Positions 15,470 to 24,299 of a stretch of 64,000 nucleotides of DNA are shown here, one piece after another; position 1 is the stretch's first letter; each line of letters begins with the position of its first letter. A model generated the notes under the pieces. The model was given only the letters and a program-made list of their open reading frames with translations, made no database searches and had not been told where the DNA came from. A program made the translations under genes and the position numbers. This DNA is from Gracilimonas sp040117685 (lineage in GTDB: Bacteria; Bacteroidota; Rhodothermia; Balneolales; Balneolaceae), in NCBI RefSeq assembly GCF_040117685.2, contig NZ_JBEDYP020000017.1, positions 7,393 to 71,392 of the forward strand, written 5' to 3'.

Positions 15470-18008
15470 ACTCATCAAGATTGTCCAATAATTCCTGAAG
15501 TTCTTCTTCATCCTGAATGAGTACATCCCGTGCGGTACTGCCCTGATATGGTCCAACAATTCCTGCATTAAATAACTGATCTATAATTCGACCGGCCCGG
15601 TTATAGCCGATTTTCAATTTCCGTTGCAACAGTGAAACTGACCCTTGCTGATGTAGAATTACCAGCTTGGCAGCAGCTTCGAAATACTCGTCAATATCAT
15701 CCAGCGGGTCCGGTATATCTGCTACATCCTCTTTAATGATGGGCAAATGGAAAGGTTCCTTATATCCCGCCTGTTGACCAATAAAAGAATTTATCTCATC
15801 TACCTCTTCGGTAGAAACAAAAGCGTTCTGGATTCGGACCAGCCCGGTTCCATTGTTAAACAGCATATCTCCCATTCCAATCAGCTGGTCGGCTCCGCCC
15901 TGATCCAGAATCGTTCGTGAGTCCACTTTAGAAGCCACCTGGTAGGCAATTCGTGCCGGGAAGTTGGCCTTAATGGTACCGGTAATCACATTTACGGAAG
16001 GCCGCTGCGTGGCCACCACCAGGTGAATTCCAATGGCACGTGCCAGCTGAGCCAACCGGGCAATGGGTTCTTCAATCTGCTTCCCTGCTGTCATCATCAG
16101 GTCGGCCAGCTCATCAATAATTACTACAATGTAAGGAAGGTGCCGGTGCCCCAGCTCTTCGTCCAGCTCACCGGTTGCATATTTTTCGTTGTACGATTTG
16201 ATGTCGCGAACCATGGCCATCTTAAGCAGGTCATAGCGATCATCCATTTCCTTACACAAGCTCTCTAACGTTTCCTGAGCCTTGGTAGTATCCGTAACAA
16301 TAGGCTCATCTGCATCGGGCAGCATAGCCAGAAAATGATTCTGAATATTTCGATACAGGGATAGCTCGATTTTTTTCGGGTCAATCATCACAAACTTCAG
16401 ATTGTCCGGATGGCACTTATACAACAGACACGTGATAATGGTATTAATACCCACCGATTTACCCGAGCCTGTGGCACCTGCAATCAGCAAGTGAGGCATC
16501 TTGGTAAGATCGATCATAAACACTTCGTTCTCGATGGTTTTCCCAAAGGCCACCGGAAGTACAAAGTCGGTTTCCACGAATTTCTTGGTGTTAATCACCT
16601 GTTTGATGTACACTGTTTCTCGGGTGCTGTTCGGCACCTCAATACCCACGGCCGACTTACCCGGAATAGGAGAAAGCATACGCAACCCTTTGGAAGCCGT
16701 AGCCATCTTCAGATCGTTAGAGTAACTTTCAATCTTGGAGATTTTCACGTCAGGGGCGGGTTCCAGCTCATATAGCGTCACCGTTGGCCCCACAATCGCA
16801 TTGATCCCCACAATCTCAATCTTGTGGCGCTTCAGCTTATCAAGGATGATTCGCTTATTCTCTTTAATCTCTTCAAGATCTACTTCGTTGCCCTCGTTTG
16901 GCGGAGGATCCAGCAGATCTACTTTAGGAAACTTGTATTTAATGACCGGAACTTCCTTGGCTTTCTCCCGATTCTGCTTATCAAGATCTCGTTCGTCGGC
17001 TTCTTCCTCACCCTTACCTACATATACGGACACTTCCAGATCATCCTCATCTTCATCTACCACCTCTTCCTTTTCAAGCGAGGCACGCTGACGGGTGTCC
17101 AGCGTCTTAACTTCTTCCTTATCTTTTTCGCGCTGCTTGCGTTCTTCCTCTTCCGACTTCTCCACCAGCTCATCGATGGAAGGTGCCGGCTTCACCGGTT
17201 CTTTCTCGTCCTGCGGTTCGGCAATTTCTTTTTTCTGAAGTTCTTTCTCTTCGTTCTCGGAAGTGCTTTCTTCCTTTTTGGATTGTTGTAGAGCTTTTTT
17301 CTCTTCCTTCGCAGCTTTCTTGGCCGCTATGCGTTCTTCCCGCTCTTTGGCTTTTTGCTCTTTACGAAGCTGACGCTCAGCCCGCCAGTCTTCCATTTTG
17401 TCCCGCAGGTTATCCATCCAGATCTTCACGCTGTCGATGGTTTTCTGAAGGTCACGATCCACGAACATCAGTAAGGTTACTATGATCAAAACTGACAGAA
17501 TGAAAATGGATCCAATGCCCGTGATGTTCTGCAGAACCTGTGAAATAGCTATACCTGCTGAACCGCTCCATATAGAATCAGCCGGGAAATCTGCGTTGGT
17601 GTTCAGCCAGCCAATAAAAGTAGAAAGTAATACCATGCCCCAGATGGAAAGCACGGTTAGCCAGCTCAGCTCTTTGAAATCCCGCCGGCGAAAAGTATGC
17701 CAGCCATGATAACCGGTTATCAGCGCCAGGATGATGCTGGTGTAGCCAAATAAACTGTGCACCAGATAATGGGACAGGTAGGCACCAACCGGGCCCAGCC
17801 AGTTTTGGACCAGCCGGGAAGAAGCATCGGGGTTAAACAAATCGAGGAAGGAAATACTTTTGGCGTATTGGTAGTCTTCCGGATTATAGGATATGATGCT
17901 CAGCCCGAGCAAAATCGCAATCGACATCACAATGATACCGATAATTTCGACCTTACGGTTTGAATCCAGCCCCGTAGTTGTAGATGTATTTAGGTTGTTT
18001 TTAGCCAT
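15462..18008 (-). CDS. ftsK: DNA translocase FtsK
   Basis: This 848-residue protein has four or five N-terminal membrane helices (about 25-190) that anchor it at the division septum. A long charged linker rich in Lys and Glu (about 205-370) follows, then the motor. Walker A is GATGSGKS at 511-518, Walker B is VVIIDELADL, and a C-terminal gamma winged helix carries SLLQRKLKIGYNRAGRIIDQ. It pumps chromosome ends across the closing septum and activates dimer resolution. Its start overlaps the comB stop region by 8 bases and its stop overlaps the lolA start, so the three are translationally linked. Confidence 0.96.
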   Translation of the reverse strand: MAKNNLNTSTTTGLDSNRKVEIIGIIVMSIAILLGLSIISYNPEDYQYAKSISFLDLFNPDASSRLVQNWLGPVGAYLSHYLVHSLFGYTSIILALITGYHGWHTFRRRDFKELSWLTVLSIWGMVLLSTFIGWLNTNADFPADSIWSGSAGIAISQVLQNITGIGSIFILSVLIIVTLLMFVDRDLQKTIDSVKIWMDNLRDKMEDWRAERQLRKEQKAKEREERIAAKKAAKEEKKALQQSKKEESTSENEEKELQKKEIAEPQDEKEPVKPAPSIDELVEKSEEEERKQREKDKEEVKTLDTRQRASLEKEEVVDEDEDDLEVSVYVGKGEEEADERDLDKQNREKAKEVPVIKYKFPKVDLLDPPPNEGNEVDLEEIKENKRIILDKLKRHKIEIVGINAIVGPTVTLYELEPAPDVKISKIESYSNDLKMATASKGLRMLSPIPGKSAVGIEVPNSTRETVYIKQVINTKKFVETDFVLPVAFGKTIENEVFMIDLTKMPHLLIAGATGSGKSVGINTIITCLLYKCHPDNLKFVMIDPKKIELSLYRNIQNHFLAMLPDADEPIVTDTTKAQETLESLCKEMDDRYDLLKMAMVRDIKSYNEKYATGELDEELGHRHLPYIVVIIDELADLMMTAGKQIEEPIARLAQLARAIGIHLVVATQRPSVNVITGTIKANFPARIAYQVASKVDSRTILDQGGADQLIGMGDMLFNNGTGLVRIQNAFVSTEEVDEINSFIGQQAGYKEPFHLPIIKEDVADIPDPLDDIDEYFEAAAKLVILHQQGSVSLLQRKLKIGYNRAGRIIDQLFNAGIVGPYQGSTARDVLIQDEEELQELLDNLDEYD

Positions 18009-18738
18009 TCAAATTGGTCAGGATGCCATCCCGCATGCCGGGAAGCACATCAAATTCATTTACTTTGCAACAGAATTCAATATCGCCATTTGGAACCAGT
18101 TCAGCCAATCTTTTTGCATGATCGCTCTTGCTTATGGCTCCTTCTAAATCATCCCCAAATTTTTGGAAAAGACCAAATGCAACTTTGGCCCCGTCTTTGG
18201 CGGAATCCGGCAGCTCTCCGCCGGTAATAGCGTGCAGGAGCGACCCTGCAAACAAAGTATCTTCAATGGATAACCGTCCCTGCCATCCCGAGCAAACCAG
18301 CACTACTTCATCGTCATGTTCCTTCAGGGCATTCAATATGCTATCCTGGTTCAGAAAGGTGCCCACATAAATCTGGTTGGCAAGTGAAGCTTTTTTGATG
18401 GCCTTGGTGCCATTTGTGGTATTAAAAATCAGCGTTTTTCCTTCCACCACTTCCGGCTCATATTCGGCCGGAGAGTTCCCGAGGTGATAGCCTTCAATTT
18501 TGGTTCCGTTCTTCTCGCCGCACAATAAAAAATCTTTTTGGTCCATGGTGTTTGCGATTTTCATGGCATCACTCATATCCGCAACAGGAATGATTTTCTT
18601 TGCTCCGTTACTCAGTGCTGTGGTGATGGATGACGATGCTCTCAACACGTCTATGATGACCGCTGTTTTTCCGCGCAGCTCTTCTTCCTGAAAAGCCTGG
18701 ACGGAAAAGAAAACGTCGATATAATTAATCTCTGGCAT
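18001..18738 (-). CDS. comB: 2-phosphosulfolactate phosphatase family protein
   Basis: This 245-residue protein matches the ComB family: IDVLRASSSITTALSNGA near the N-terminus, LCGEKNGTKIEGYHLGNSP, then FNTTNGTKAI and LVCSGWQGRLSIEDTLFAG. ComB removes phosphate from 2-phosphosulfolactate with magnesium, a step first known from coenzyme M synthesis in archaea; in bacteria it may serve sulfolactate or other sulfonate metabolism. It sits between gcvT (12-base gap) and ftsK (8-base overlap), an arrangement that gives no functional hint. Confidence 0.88.
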   Translation of the reverse strand: MPEINYIDVFFSVQAFQEEELRGKTAVIIDVLRASSSITTALSNGAKKIIPVADMSDAMKIANTMDQKDFLLCGEKNGTKIEGYHLGNSPAEYEPEVVEGKTLIFNTTNGTKAIKKASLANQIYVGTFLNQDSILNALKEHDDEVVLVCSGWQGRLSIEDTLFAGSLLHAITGGELPDSAKDGAKVAFGLFQKFGDDLEGAISKSDHAKRLAELVPNGDIEFCCKVNEFDVLPGMRDGILTNLNG

Positions 18739-18750
18739 ATTCTCTCTTTG

Positions 18751-19851
18751 TTATTTTTTGATGAATGGTGGCCGGGTAACCGTTGCCTTGGCCGTCTTTT
18801 TGCGGATGCTGATTTCTATTTCCGTTCCTTCTTCCGCATAGTCTGTAGCAACGTATCCCATACCTATACCTTTACCCAAAGTAATCGACATTGTTCCACT
18901 GGTTACTTCTCCAATGGCTTCTCCCGCATCGTTTTGAATCTCGTAGCCCTGACGCGGAATATTGCGCTCGCCCTCAACCACGAAGCCCACAAGCCGGCGG
19001 TTTAACCCTGCTTCTTTTTTCTTAAGAAGAGCTTCTTTTCCGTTAAAATCTCCTTTATCAAATTTGGTAACCCACCCTAAGCGGGCTTCAAGCGGATGCG
19101 TGTTTTTGGTGATGTCGTTACCATAAAGTGCATAGCCCATTTCCAGTCGCAGGGTATCACGGGCACCTAATCCACACGGTTCAATACCGAATTCCTCGCC
19201 GGCTTCCATAATGGCATTCCATACCTTCTCCGGGTCGGCATGATTTTTATCAAAATACAGTTCAAATCCTTTTTCGCCAGTGTAACCTGTAGCAGAATAC
19301 ACCACATTTTCCATCCCAGCCAGGCTTCCCATTTTGTAGCTATAAAAACTGATCTCACTTAAATCAATATCCGTCAGTTTCTGGAGGGTTTCTATCGATT
19401 TAGGGCCCTGAACAGCTAACAGGCAGGTATCATCCGATTGGTTGTGGACATTGGCATCGAAGGTGTTGTTTTTGGTGATCCACTCAAAGTCTTTTTCAAT
19501 GTTGGACGCATTTACAACAACGATATACCCAGCATCGTCGAAAAGCTTGTACACAATCAGGTCGTCCACAATGCCGCCATCTTCATAGCACATGCAGGTG
19601 TATTGCGCTTTGCCTTCCACTAATTTGGACGCATCGTTTACGGTCACTTTTTGAATTAAATCCAGGGCTTCCGGTCCGCTGATGAAAAACTCACCCATGT
19701 GGGAAACATCAAATATACCGACGGCTTCGCGAACGGCCGCATGTTCGGTTTTAATTCCTGAGTATTGAACCGGCATCTGATATCCGGCGAAATCTACCAG
19801 CTTGGCGCCGGCTTTTTCATGGATGGAATAGAATGGTGTCTTTTTGGACAT
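18751..19851 (-). CDS. gcvT: Glycine cleavage system T protein (aminomethyltransferase)
   Basis: This 366-residue enzyme transfers the methylene group from the aminomethyl-lipoyl H protein to tetrahydrofolate, releasing ammonia. Family motifs are FAGYQMPVQYSG, GIFDVSHMGEF, GYTGEKGFELYF and GLGARDTLRLEMGYALYGND, in order. Length is typical. It heads the minus-strand gcvT-comB-ftsK-lolA run. Its H-protein partner needs lipoate, supplied by LipA/LipB encoded near 36 kb. No glycine riboswitch is visible in the 245-base leader. Confidence 0.96.
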   Translation of the reverse strand: MSKKTPFYSIHEKAGAKLVDFAGYQMPVQYSGIKTEHAAVREAVGIFDVSHMGEFFISGPEALDLIQKVTVNDASKLVEGKAQYTCMCYEDGGIVDDLIVYKLFDDAGYIVVVNASNIEKDFEWITKNNTFDANVHNQSDDTCLLAVQGPKSIETLQKLTDIDLSEISFYSYKMGSLAGMENVVYSATGYTGEKGFELYFDKNHADPEKVWNAIMEAGEEFGIEPCGLGARDTLRLEMGYALYGNDITKNTHPLEARLGWVTKFDKGDFNGKEALLKKKEAGLNRRLVGFVVEGERNIPRQGYEIQNDAGEAIGEVTSGTMSITLGKGIGMGYVATDYAEEGTEIEISIRKKTAKATVTRPPFIKK

Positions 19852-20096
19852 GAAGTCAGCTGAAATAGTTTTGTTCGTATTACCCTGTTGGATATATGAT
19901 ATAGCCTGTGGTACTGCTTATTTTCATTGAGCCAAACTTACTGATTTATTGGCAAACATCATTGTATATAGAAGATTTCTAAAGATTATCAGGATTTATT
20001 TTTTCCCGGCAACTGTTTCTCATATCCCTCTGTTAAGTTCCTTATCTTTAGGAATTCAAAAAACACCGAATAACTAAGTCAGACACATAGCAATAC

Positions 20097-21221
20097 ATGT
20101 CTATCAATAAAGAGCAGGTTAAATCAGCACTCAGCCAGGTTTTACACCCCGAAGAACAACGCGACCTCATTTCCCTGGATATGGTTCAGGATGTGATTGT
20201 TCAGGACAAATACATTTCTTTTACACTGGAATTTCCTGAGAAAAATGAAGGGCTGGAAAAGCAATTATCCCAAAAATGTGAAGAAGCGATTCAGAAGTTT
20301 GTAGACAAAGAGGCCATTGTTGATATCCAGGCTGCGGTAAATCTCTCCAAAAAGCGGGAAATGGAGGCCTCTAAACCCGGTCGGCAGCAAGAACAACAGC
20401 AGGAAATACTGCCCGGTGTAAAAAACATCATCGCAGTTGCTTCCGGTAAAGGCGGGGTAGGAAAATCTACCGTAGCTGTAAATATCGCTGCCGCACTTTC
20501 CAAAAAAGGTCATAAAGTTGGCTTGATGGATACTGACATCTACGGCCCAAGCATCCCAACCATGTTTAATATCCATGAGCGGCCGAATATAACCACGCAA
20601 AAGAAACTGGTACCACACGAGAAGTTTGGTATTAAACTGGTTTCCATGGGCTTTTTGGTGGATGTAGACCAGGCGATGGTGTGGCGCGGACCGATGGCCA
20701 CCAGTGCCGTGAAACAATTTATGACCGACGTGGAGTGGGGTGAACTTGATTACCTTATTCTGGACCTGCCTCCGGGAACCGGCGACATACAGCTTACCAT
20801 CGTTCAAACGGTGCCTTTAACAGGTTCTGTTATTGTATCCACCCCCCAAACCGTTGCTCTTGATGACGCCCGCAAAGGCGTGGCGATGTTCAAGAAAGTG
20901 AACGTACCCGTACTGGGTATGGTGGAGAATATGGCGTATTTCACTCCACCGGATATGCCGGATAAGAAGTATTACATATTCGGAAAAGGCGGAGCAGCAC
21001 ATTTGGCTCAGGAAATGAATGTACCTGTGTTGGCCGAAGTACCCCTTCAGCAAACCTTGCGCGAAGGCGGAGATTCCGGCAAACCTATTGTTTTGGAAGA
21101 TAGTGAATCTCCTGCGGCAACGGCACTTATGGAAGCCACCGGCAATATGCAGCAACAGCTGGCGCTCCGGAATAAAGAGCAGTCACCGACTAAAAAAGTG
21201 GATATTAAGTTCAGGCCTTAA
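20097..21221 (+). CDS. Mrp/NBP35-type Fe-S cluster carrier ATPase
   Basis: This 374-residue cytosolic P-loop protein has an N-terminal MIP18/DUF59 domain (about 1-85), a Gln-rich linker and a ParA-like ATPase domain. The deviant Walker A is GKGGVGKS (117-124), followed by GLMDTDIYGPSIP and LDLPPGTGDIQLT. Such proteins help to insert Fe-S clusters into target enzymes. Where most family members have a C-x-x-C pair that holds the bridging cluster (after ENMAYF), this protein reads TPPDMP and lacks both cysteines. I recall the same loss in other Bacteroidota Mrp proteins. It is divergent from gcvT. Confidence 0.92.
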   Translation: MSINKEQVKSALSQVLHPEEQRDLISLDMVQDVIVQDKYISFTLEFPEKNEGLEKQLSQKCEEAIQKFVDKEAIVDIQAAVNLSKKREMEASKPGRQQEQQQEILPGVKNIIAVASGKGGVGKSTVAVNIAAALSKKGHKVGLMDTDIYGPSIPTMFNIHERPNITTQKKLVPHEKFGIKLVSMGFLVDVDQAMVWRGPMATSAVKQFMTDVEWGELDYLILDLPPGTGDIQLTIVQTVPLTGSVIVSTPQTVALDDARKGVAMFKKVNVPVLGMVENMAYFTPPDMPDKKYYIFGKGGAAHLAQEMNVPVLAEVPLQQTLREGGDSGKPIVLEDSESPAATALMEATGNMQQQLALRNKEQSPTKKVDIKFRP

Positions 21222-21297
21222 ATCAACTAAGCTCCAAATACCAAGGTTTAATCAGTCACAGGTTGCTGGTCGTTGGTCATTGAATTTGAATTCCGAC

Positions 21298-21819
21298 TTA
21301 AAGCGGGTTAAAGCTTTTTGCAAAGCGTTTAATGGCTTCGGGCAGTTGATCTTGGTCAATAATTTCAAGGTGGCTGCTTCGAATCATGGCAAATTGGCGC
21401 ATGTATTCTTCGTTTATGTACGCCCGTATTTCCCGGCCGTCGGTACTTGTGGGTTTTGGACTGTCGGAGGCTACAGCTTTGTGAAATACTTCTTCTTTTA
21501 CCCCGGCCTTTACCACTTCTTCAGGAACCTTTAAAAAAGTTGAGATGGAGAGGGCTATGTTGTTATCTGCATCCGGTTCGGTAAGATCTATAAAGAAAAG
21601 AAAACCTTCTTTCTCATCATAGGTGCCGCCATTGGCAACAAGGGTTTCTGTTAACTGTTTCTTTGCTGATTGTAGCCGCTCAAGGTCAGCTGAATCTGTA
21701 ACCTTATAGCTGACGCTGAACTTTATATCAGTTGATGTTTGTCCAAAAATAAGATTGGGCATTAAGGCCAAACCGAAAAGAATGAGTAGGTGGGAAGGGT
21801 TAAAAAAGAACTTATTCAT
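21298..21819 (-). CDS. Secreted protein of unknown function
   Basis: This 173-residue protein has a clear signal peptide (cleaved near LIFGQ, residue 27). The rest is predicted soluble, mixed alpha/beta, with no cysteines and no recognisable catalytic motif. The segments ISTFLKVPEEVVKAG and EEYMRQFAMIRSSHLEII are amphipathic. I do not recognise a family. It lies between the convergent Mrp gene and the divergent cation-channel family gene, as its own unit, and probably acts in the periplasm. Confidence 0.75.
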   Translation of the reverse strand: MNKFFFNPSHLLILFGLALMPNLIFGQTSTDIKFSVSYKVTDSADLERLQSAKKQLTETLVANGGTYDEKEGFLFFIDLTEPDADNNIALSISTFLKVPEEVVKAGVKEEVFHKAVASDSPKPTSTDGREIRAYINEEYMRQFAMIRSSHLEIIDQDQLPEAIKRFAKSFNPL

Positions 21820-22014
21820 AGCTCTGTCTATTTAGTTAGAGTTAAGGTTTAAGAAAGAAATGGTAGCCTTAAGTAATAGACAGTGCTTAATTTAGGATTG
21901 ATCCATTTTAGTTATTTAGATGTTAAATTCAAAACCCCAATCCATAGGTCATTGAATATTGTGATTTGAAATTTGGAGCTTGTAACTTCCTCCCCTTAAT
22001 CTACCACACCATCT

Positions 22015-22623
22015 ATGGACCTTATCTACCTCTTAGACCTCATCGGTACGTTCGTCTTTGCAATTAGCGGCATCAGGATTGCCTCCCGGACTAACATGGA
22101 TGTATTTGGTGCTTCGGTGGTGGGCTTTGTAACAGCGATTGGTGGGGGAACCGTCCGGGACTTACTGCTCGACAGTCACCCCATTACCTGGATGGCCGAC
22201 CTGACCTACCCAATGGTCATTCTGGCGGCTGTACCCTTTACCTTCCTGATGGGTAAACGTCTGAATAACTACAGCAAAACCATCTTCATTTTTGATACTA
22301 TTGGGATTGCCCTGTTTACCATTATCGGGATGGAAAAAGCGCTGTCCTTCGGATTCAACCCTTTTATTGCCGGATTGATGGGCATGATATCAGCAGTGGT
22401 TGGCGGGGTTACACGAGATGTGCTCTGCCGGGAAGTTCCGCTTATATTCCGGAAAGAAATTTATGCCACGGCCTGCCTGGCCGGAGCCGTTATCTTCTAT
22501 CTTGGGCTGGAACTGAACCTCCCTGAAAACCTTAACTACCTAATTACAACCGCCGTTATTATCACTATACGCACGTTTTCCATAAAGTGGAATCTGTCCC
22601 TCCCAAAAATGAAAAAGGTATAG
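22015..22623 (+). CDS. TRIC-type/UPF0126 membrane protein
   Basis: This 202-residue integral membrane protein is made of two repeated three-helix units, each with a glycine-rich kinked helix: GGGTVRDLLLDSHP near residues 43-56 and VGGVTRDVLCREVP near 124-137. This is the signature of the UPF0126 (YicG) family, related to trimeric intracellular cation channels. A passive potassium or small-solute channel is inferred from structural work on bacterial homologues; glycine transport has been proposed for some. It is a single-gene unit followed by a palindromic spacer. Confidence 0.88.
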   Translation: MDLIYLLDLIGTFVFAISGIRIASRTNMDVFGASVVGFVTAIGGGTVRDLLLDSHPITWMADLTYPMVILAAVPFTFLMGKRLNNYSKTIFIFDTIGIALFTIIGMEKALSFGFNPFIAGLMGMISAVVGGVTRDVLCREVPLIFRKEIYATACLAGAVIFYLGLELNLPENLNYLITTAVIITIRTFSIKWNLSLPKMKKV

Positions 22624-22648
22624 GCCAGAAAGAACCAAATCACAAGTT

Positions 22649-22705
22649 CCAAATCCCAAATTTGATTTGGTCATTGGTCTTTGAGACTTGGAATTTGGGA
22701 TTTGG
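22649..22705. repeat. Palindromic word-type spacer
   Basis: CCAAATCCCAAATT (22649-22662) is exactly complementary to 22692-22705. The words recur as GGAATTTGGGATTTGGAATTT. The same vocabulary appears at 24240-24284, on the other side of the symporter gene. It separates two convergent genes. Confidence 0.75.
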
Positions 22706-22722
22706 AATTTGATGCTTAAACC

Positions 22723-24213
22723 CTACTTCATCATCTCCTCAAAATGCTCTTCCAGCTTATCGGGTGTTTGGGTGAGCTTGCTAACTCCCCATGTTGCCAA
22801 CAGGCTCAGGGTAAATGCAGGGATCAGCTCGTATAGATTGTTTTTCAAAACGGGGATAAAATACCAGATGATGGTCACGGCGGTTCCGGTGAGGAGTCCG
22901 GCAATCACACCAGCCTTCGTTGTTTTTTTCCAGTAAAGAGCTAAAATGGAAGTCGGACCGATGGATGCACCCAATCCCGCCCAGGCAAAAAGCACCAGCC
23001 AGAACACGATGTTCTGAGCAACCAGCCCAAAAATCAGGGATAAGATGACCAGCAATACAACCACTATGCGACTGTACAGCACCAGTGTTTTTTGCGGAAT
23101 TTCCTCGTCTTTCTTCAGCAGCTTGTCATAAACATCACGCACTACACTGGATGCAGCAACTAAAAGCTGGGAATCGGCGGTGGACATAATGGCGGCAAAT
23201 ATGGAAGCAATCACAACTCCAAACAGAATAGGGTGAAGTAGGTTTTGAGCTAACAGCGGGTACAGATTTTCGGTATCTGAGGCAGGCAGCATATCCACTT
23301 CCGGAAAATAAGCCCGGCCAACCAGCCCGATTAAAATGGCTCCACCGGCCATCAGCACATTCCAGATGGTTCCGACTGCCGCTGCATATTTTAGCTGTTT
23401 GGCATCATCAATCGACATGTAGCGGGAGAGGATATGAGGATTCCCCGGGGAACCCAGTCCGATACCTACGAACCCAATGAATGCTCCGAAACCAAGTGCT
23501 GTCGGGTCGATGAAAGCCGCATCATAAAGATTCAGTTCTGCAGAGACGATGCTCCATCCGCCCATATCATAAATCGCGATGATAGGGAGAAACACCAGGG
23601 CAAAAATCATAAAGAAAGCCTGGATGGTATCCGTCAGGCTAACCGCCATAAAGCCTCCAACTACGGTGTACAATAAAATAATGGCGGCAGAAAGAAACAC
23701 TCCCATATTTTGAGTGATCCCGAAGCTGGATGCAAATGCTTTTCCGCCGGCTACAAATTGGGAAGAGACATAACTCACCATAAAAACAAGAAAGATAATG
23801 ACGAGAATCACCCGAAGGCTGCCGGATTTATCATCAAAACGTTCGGCGAAAAAGTCAGGGACGGTGATACAATCATAGCGTTCTGAAAATTGGCGGAGTC
23901 GTTTGGCGTAGTACATGAACAGAAACCATTCTACCACAATGTAACCAACGGCCGCCCAAAGAGCCGATGCACCCTGAGCATAGGCCATCCCGGTAACCCC
24001 GAGCAACAGCCATGCACTTCGCCCGGATACTACAGCAGACAGAGCAACAACCAGCCGGTTCATTTTCCGGCCACCTATAAAAAATTCGGAAATCCCCTCA
24101 GAAGAAAAGCGGGCCGAATAAATACCAATCCCGAAGAGGATAATCAGGTAGCCGATGAAAGCTGCTAATACATAGCCGCCTCCGTCAATCGATATGGTAT
24201 TTAGTTCATCCAC
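22723..24213 (-). CDS. Sodium:solute symporter (proline/pantothenate type)
   Basis: I favour the GTG at 24213 (496 residues). The frame extends 12 codons further to a TTG, but that part lies in a palindromic spacer. The protein has about 13 membrane helices of the SSS/LeuT fold, beginning GGYVLAAFIGYLIILFGIG. The conserved SGRSAWLLLGVTGMAYAQG segment and the IMSTADSQLLVAASSVVRDVY signature (near residues 330-350) match PutP-like sodium/proline symporters. It imports a solute with sodium; proline is plausible but unproven. It is downstream of gdhA on the same strand, which would fit amino-acid catabolism. Confidence 0.88.
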   Translation of the reverse strand: MDELNTISIDGGGYVLAAFIGYLIILFGIGIYSARFSSEGISEFFIGGRKMNRLVVALSAVVSGRSAWLLLGVTGMAYAQGASALWAAVGYIVVEWFLFMYYAKRLRQFSERYDCITVPDFFAERFDDKSGSLRVILVIIFLVFMVSYVSSQFVAGGKAFASSFGITQNMGVFLSAAIILLYTVVGGFMAVSLTDTIQAFFMIFALVFLPIIAIYDMGGWSIVSAELNLYDAAFIDPTALGFGAFIGFVGIGLGSPGNPHILSRYMSIDDAKQLKYAAAVGTIWNVLMAGGAILIGLVGRAYFPEVDMLPASDTENLYPLLAQNLLHPILFGVVIASIFAAIMSTADSQLLVAASSVVRDVYDKLLKKDEEIPQKTLVLYSRIVVVLLVILSLIFGLVAQNIVFWLVLFAWAGLGASIGPTSILALYWKKTTKAGVIAGLLTGTAVTIIWYFIPVLKNNLYELIPAFTLSLLATWGVSKLTQTPDKLEEHFEEMMK

Positions 24214-24239
24214 AATGGGGAGGTCCAAAAAACAAGTTC

Positions 24240-24284
24240 CAAATCCCAATCGCTCAAAATTTGGAATTTGTGCTTTGGGATTTG
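24240..24284. repeat. Palindromic word-type spacer
   Basis: CAAATCCCAA (24240-24249) pairs with TTGGGATTTG (24275-24284). The loop holds another copy of TTTGGAATTTG. It lies between gdhA and the symporter gene and shares its words with the spacer at 22.65 kb. Confidence 0.7.
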
Positions 24285-24299
24285 AAGCTTAAACATTGA

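Noticed and set aside
19852..20096. Glycine riboswitch before gcvT
   Set aside because: I looked for the conserved glycine aptamer core on the minus strand and did not find it; the gap looks like an ordinary divergent promoter region.
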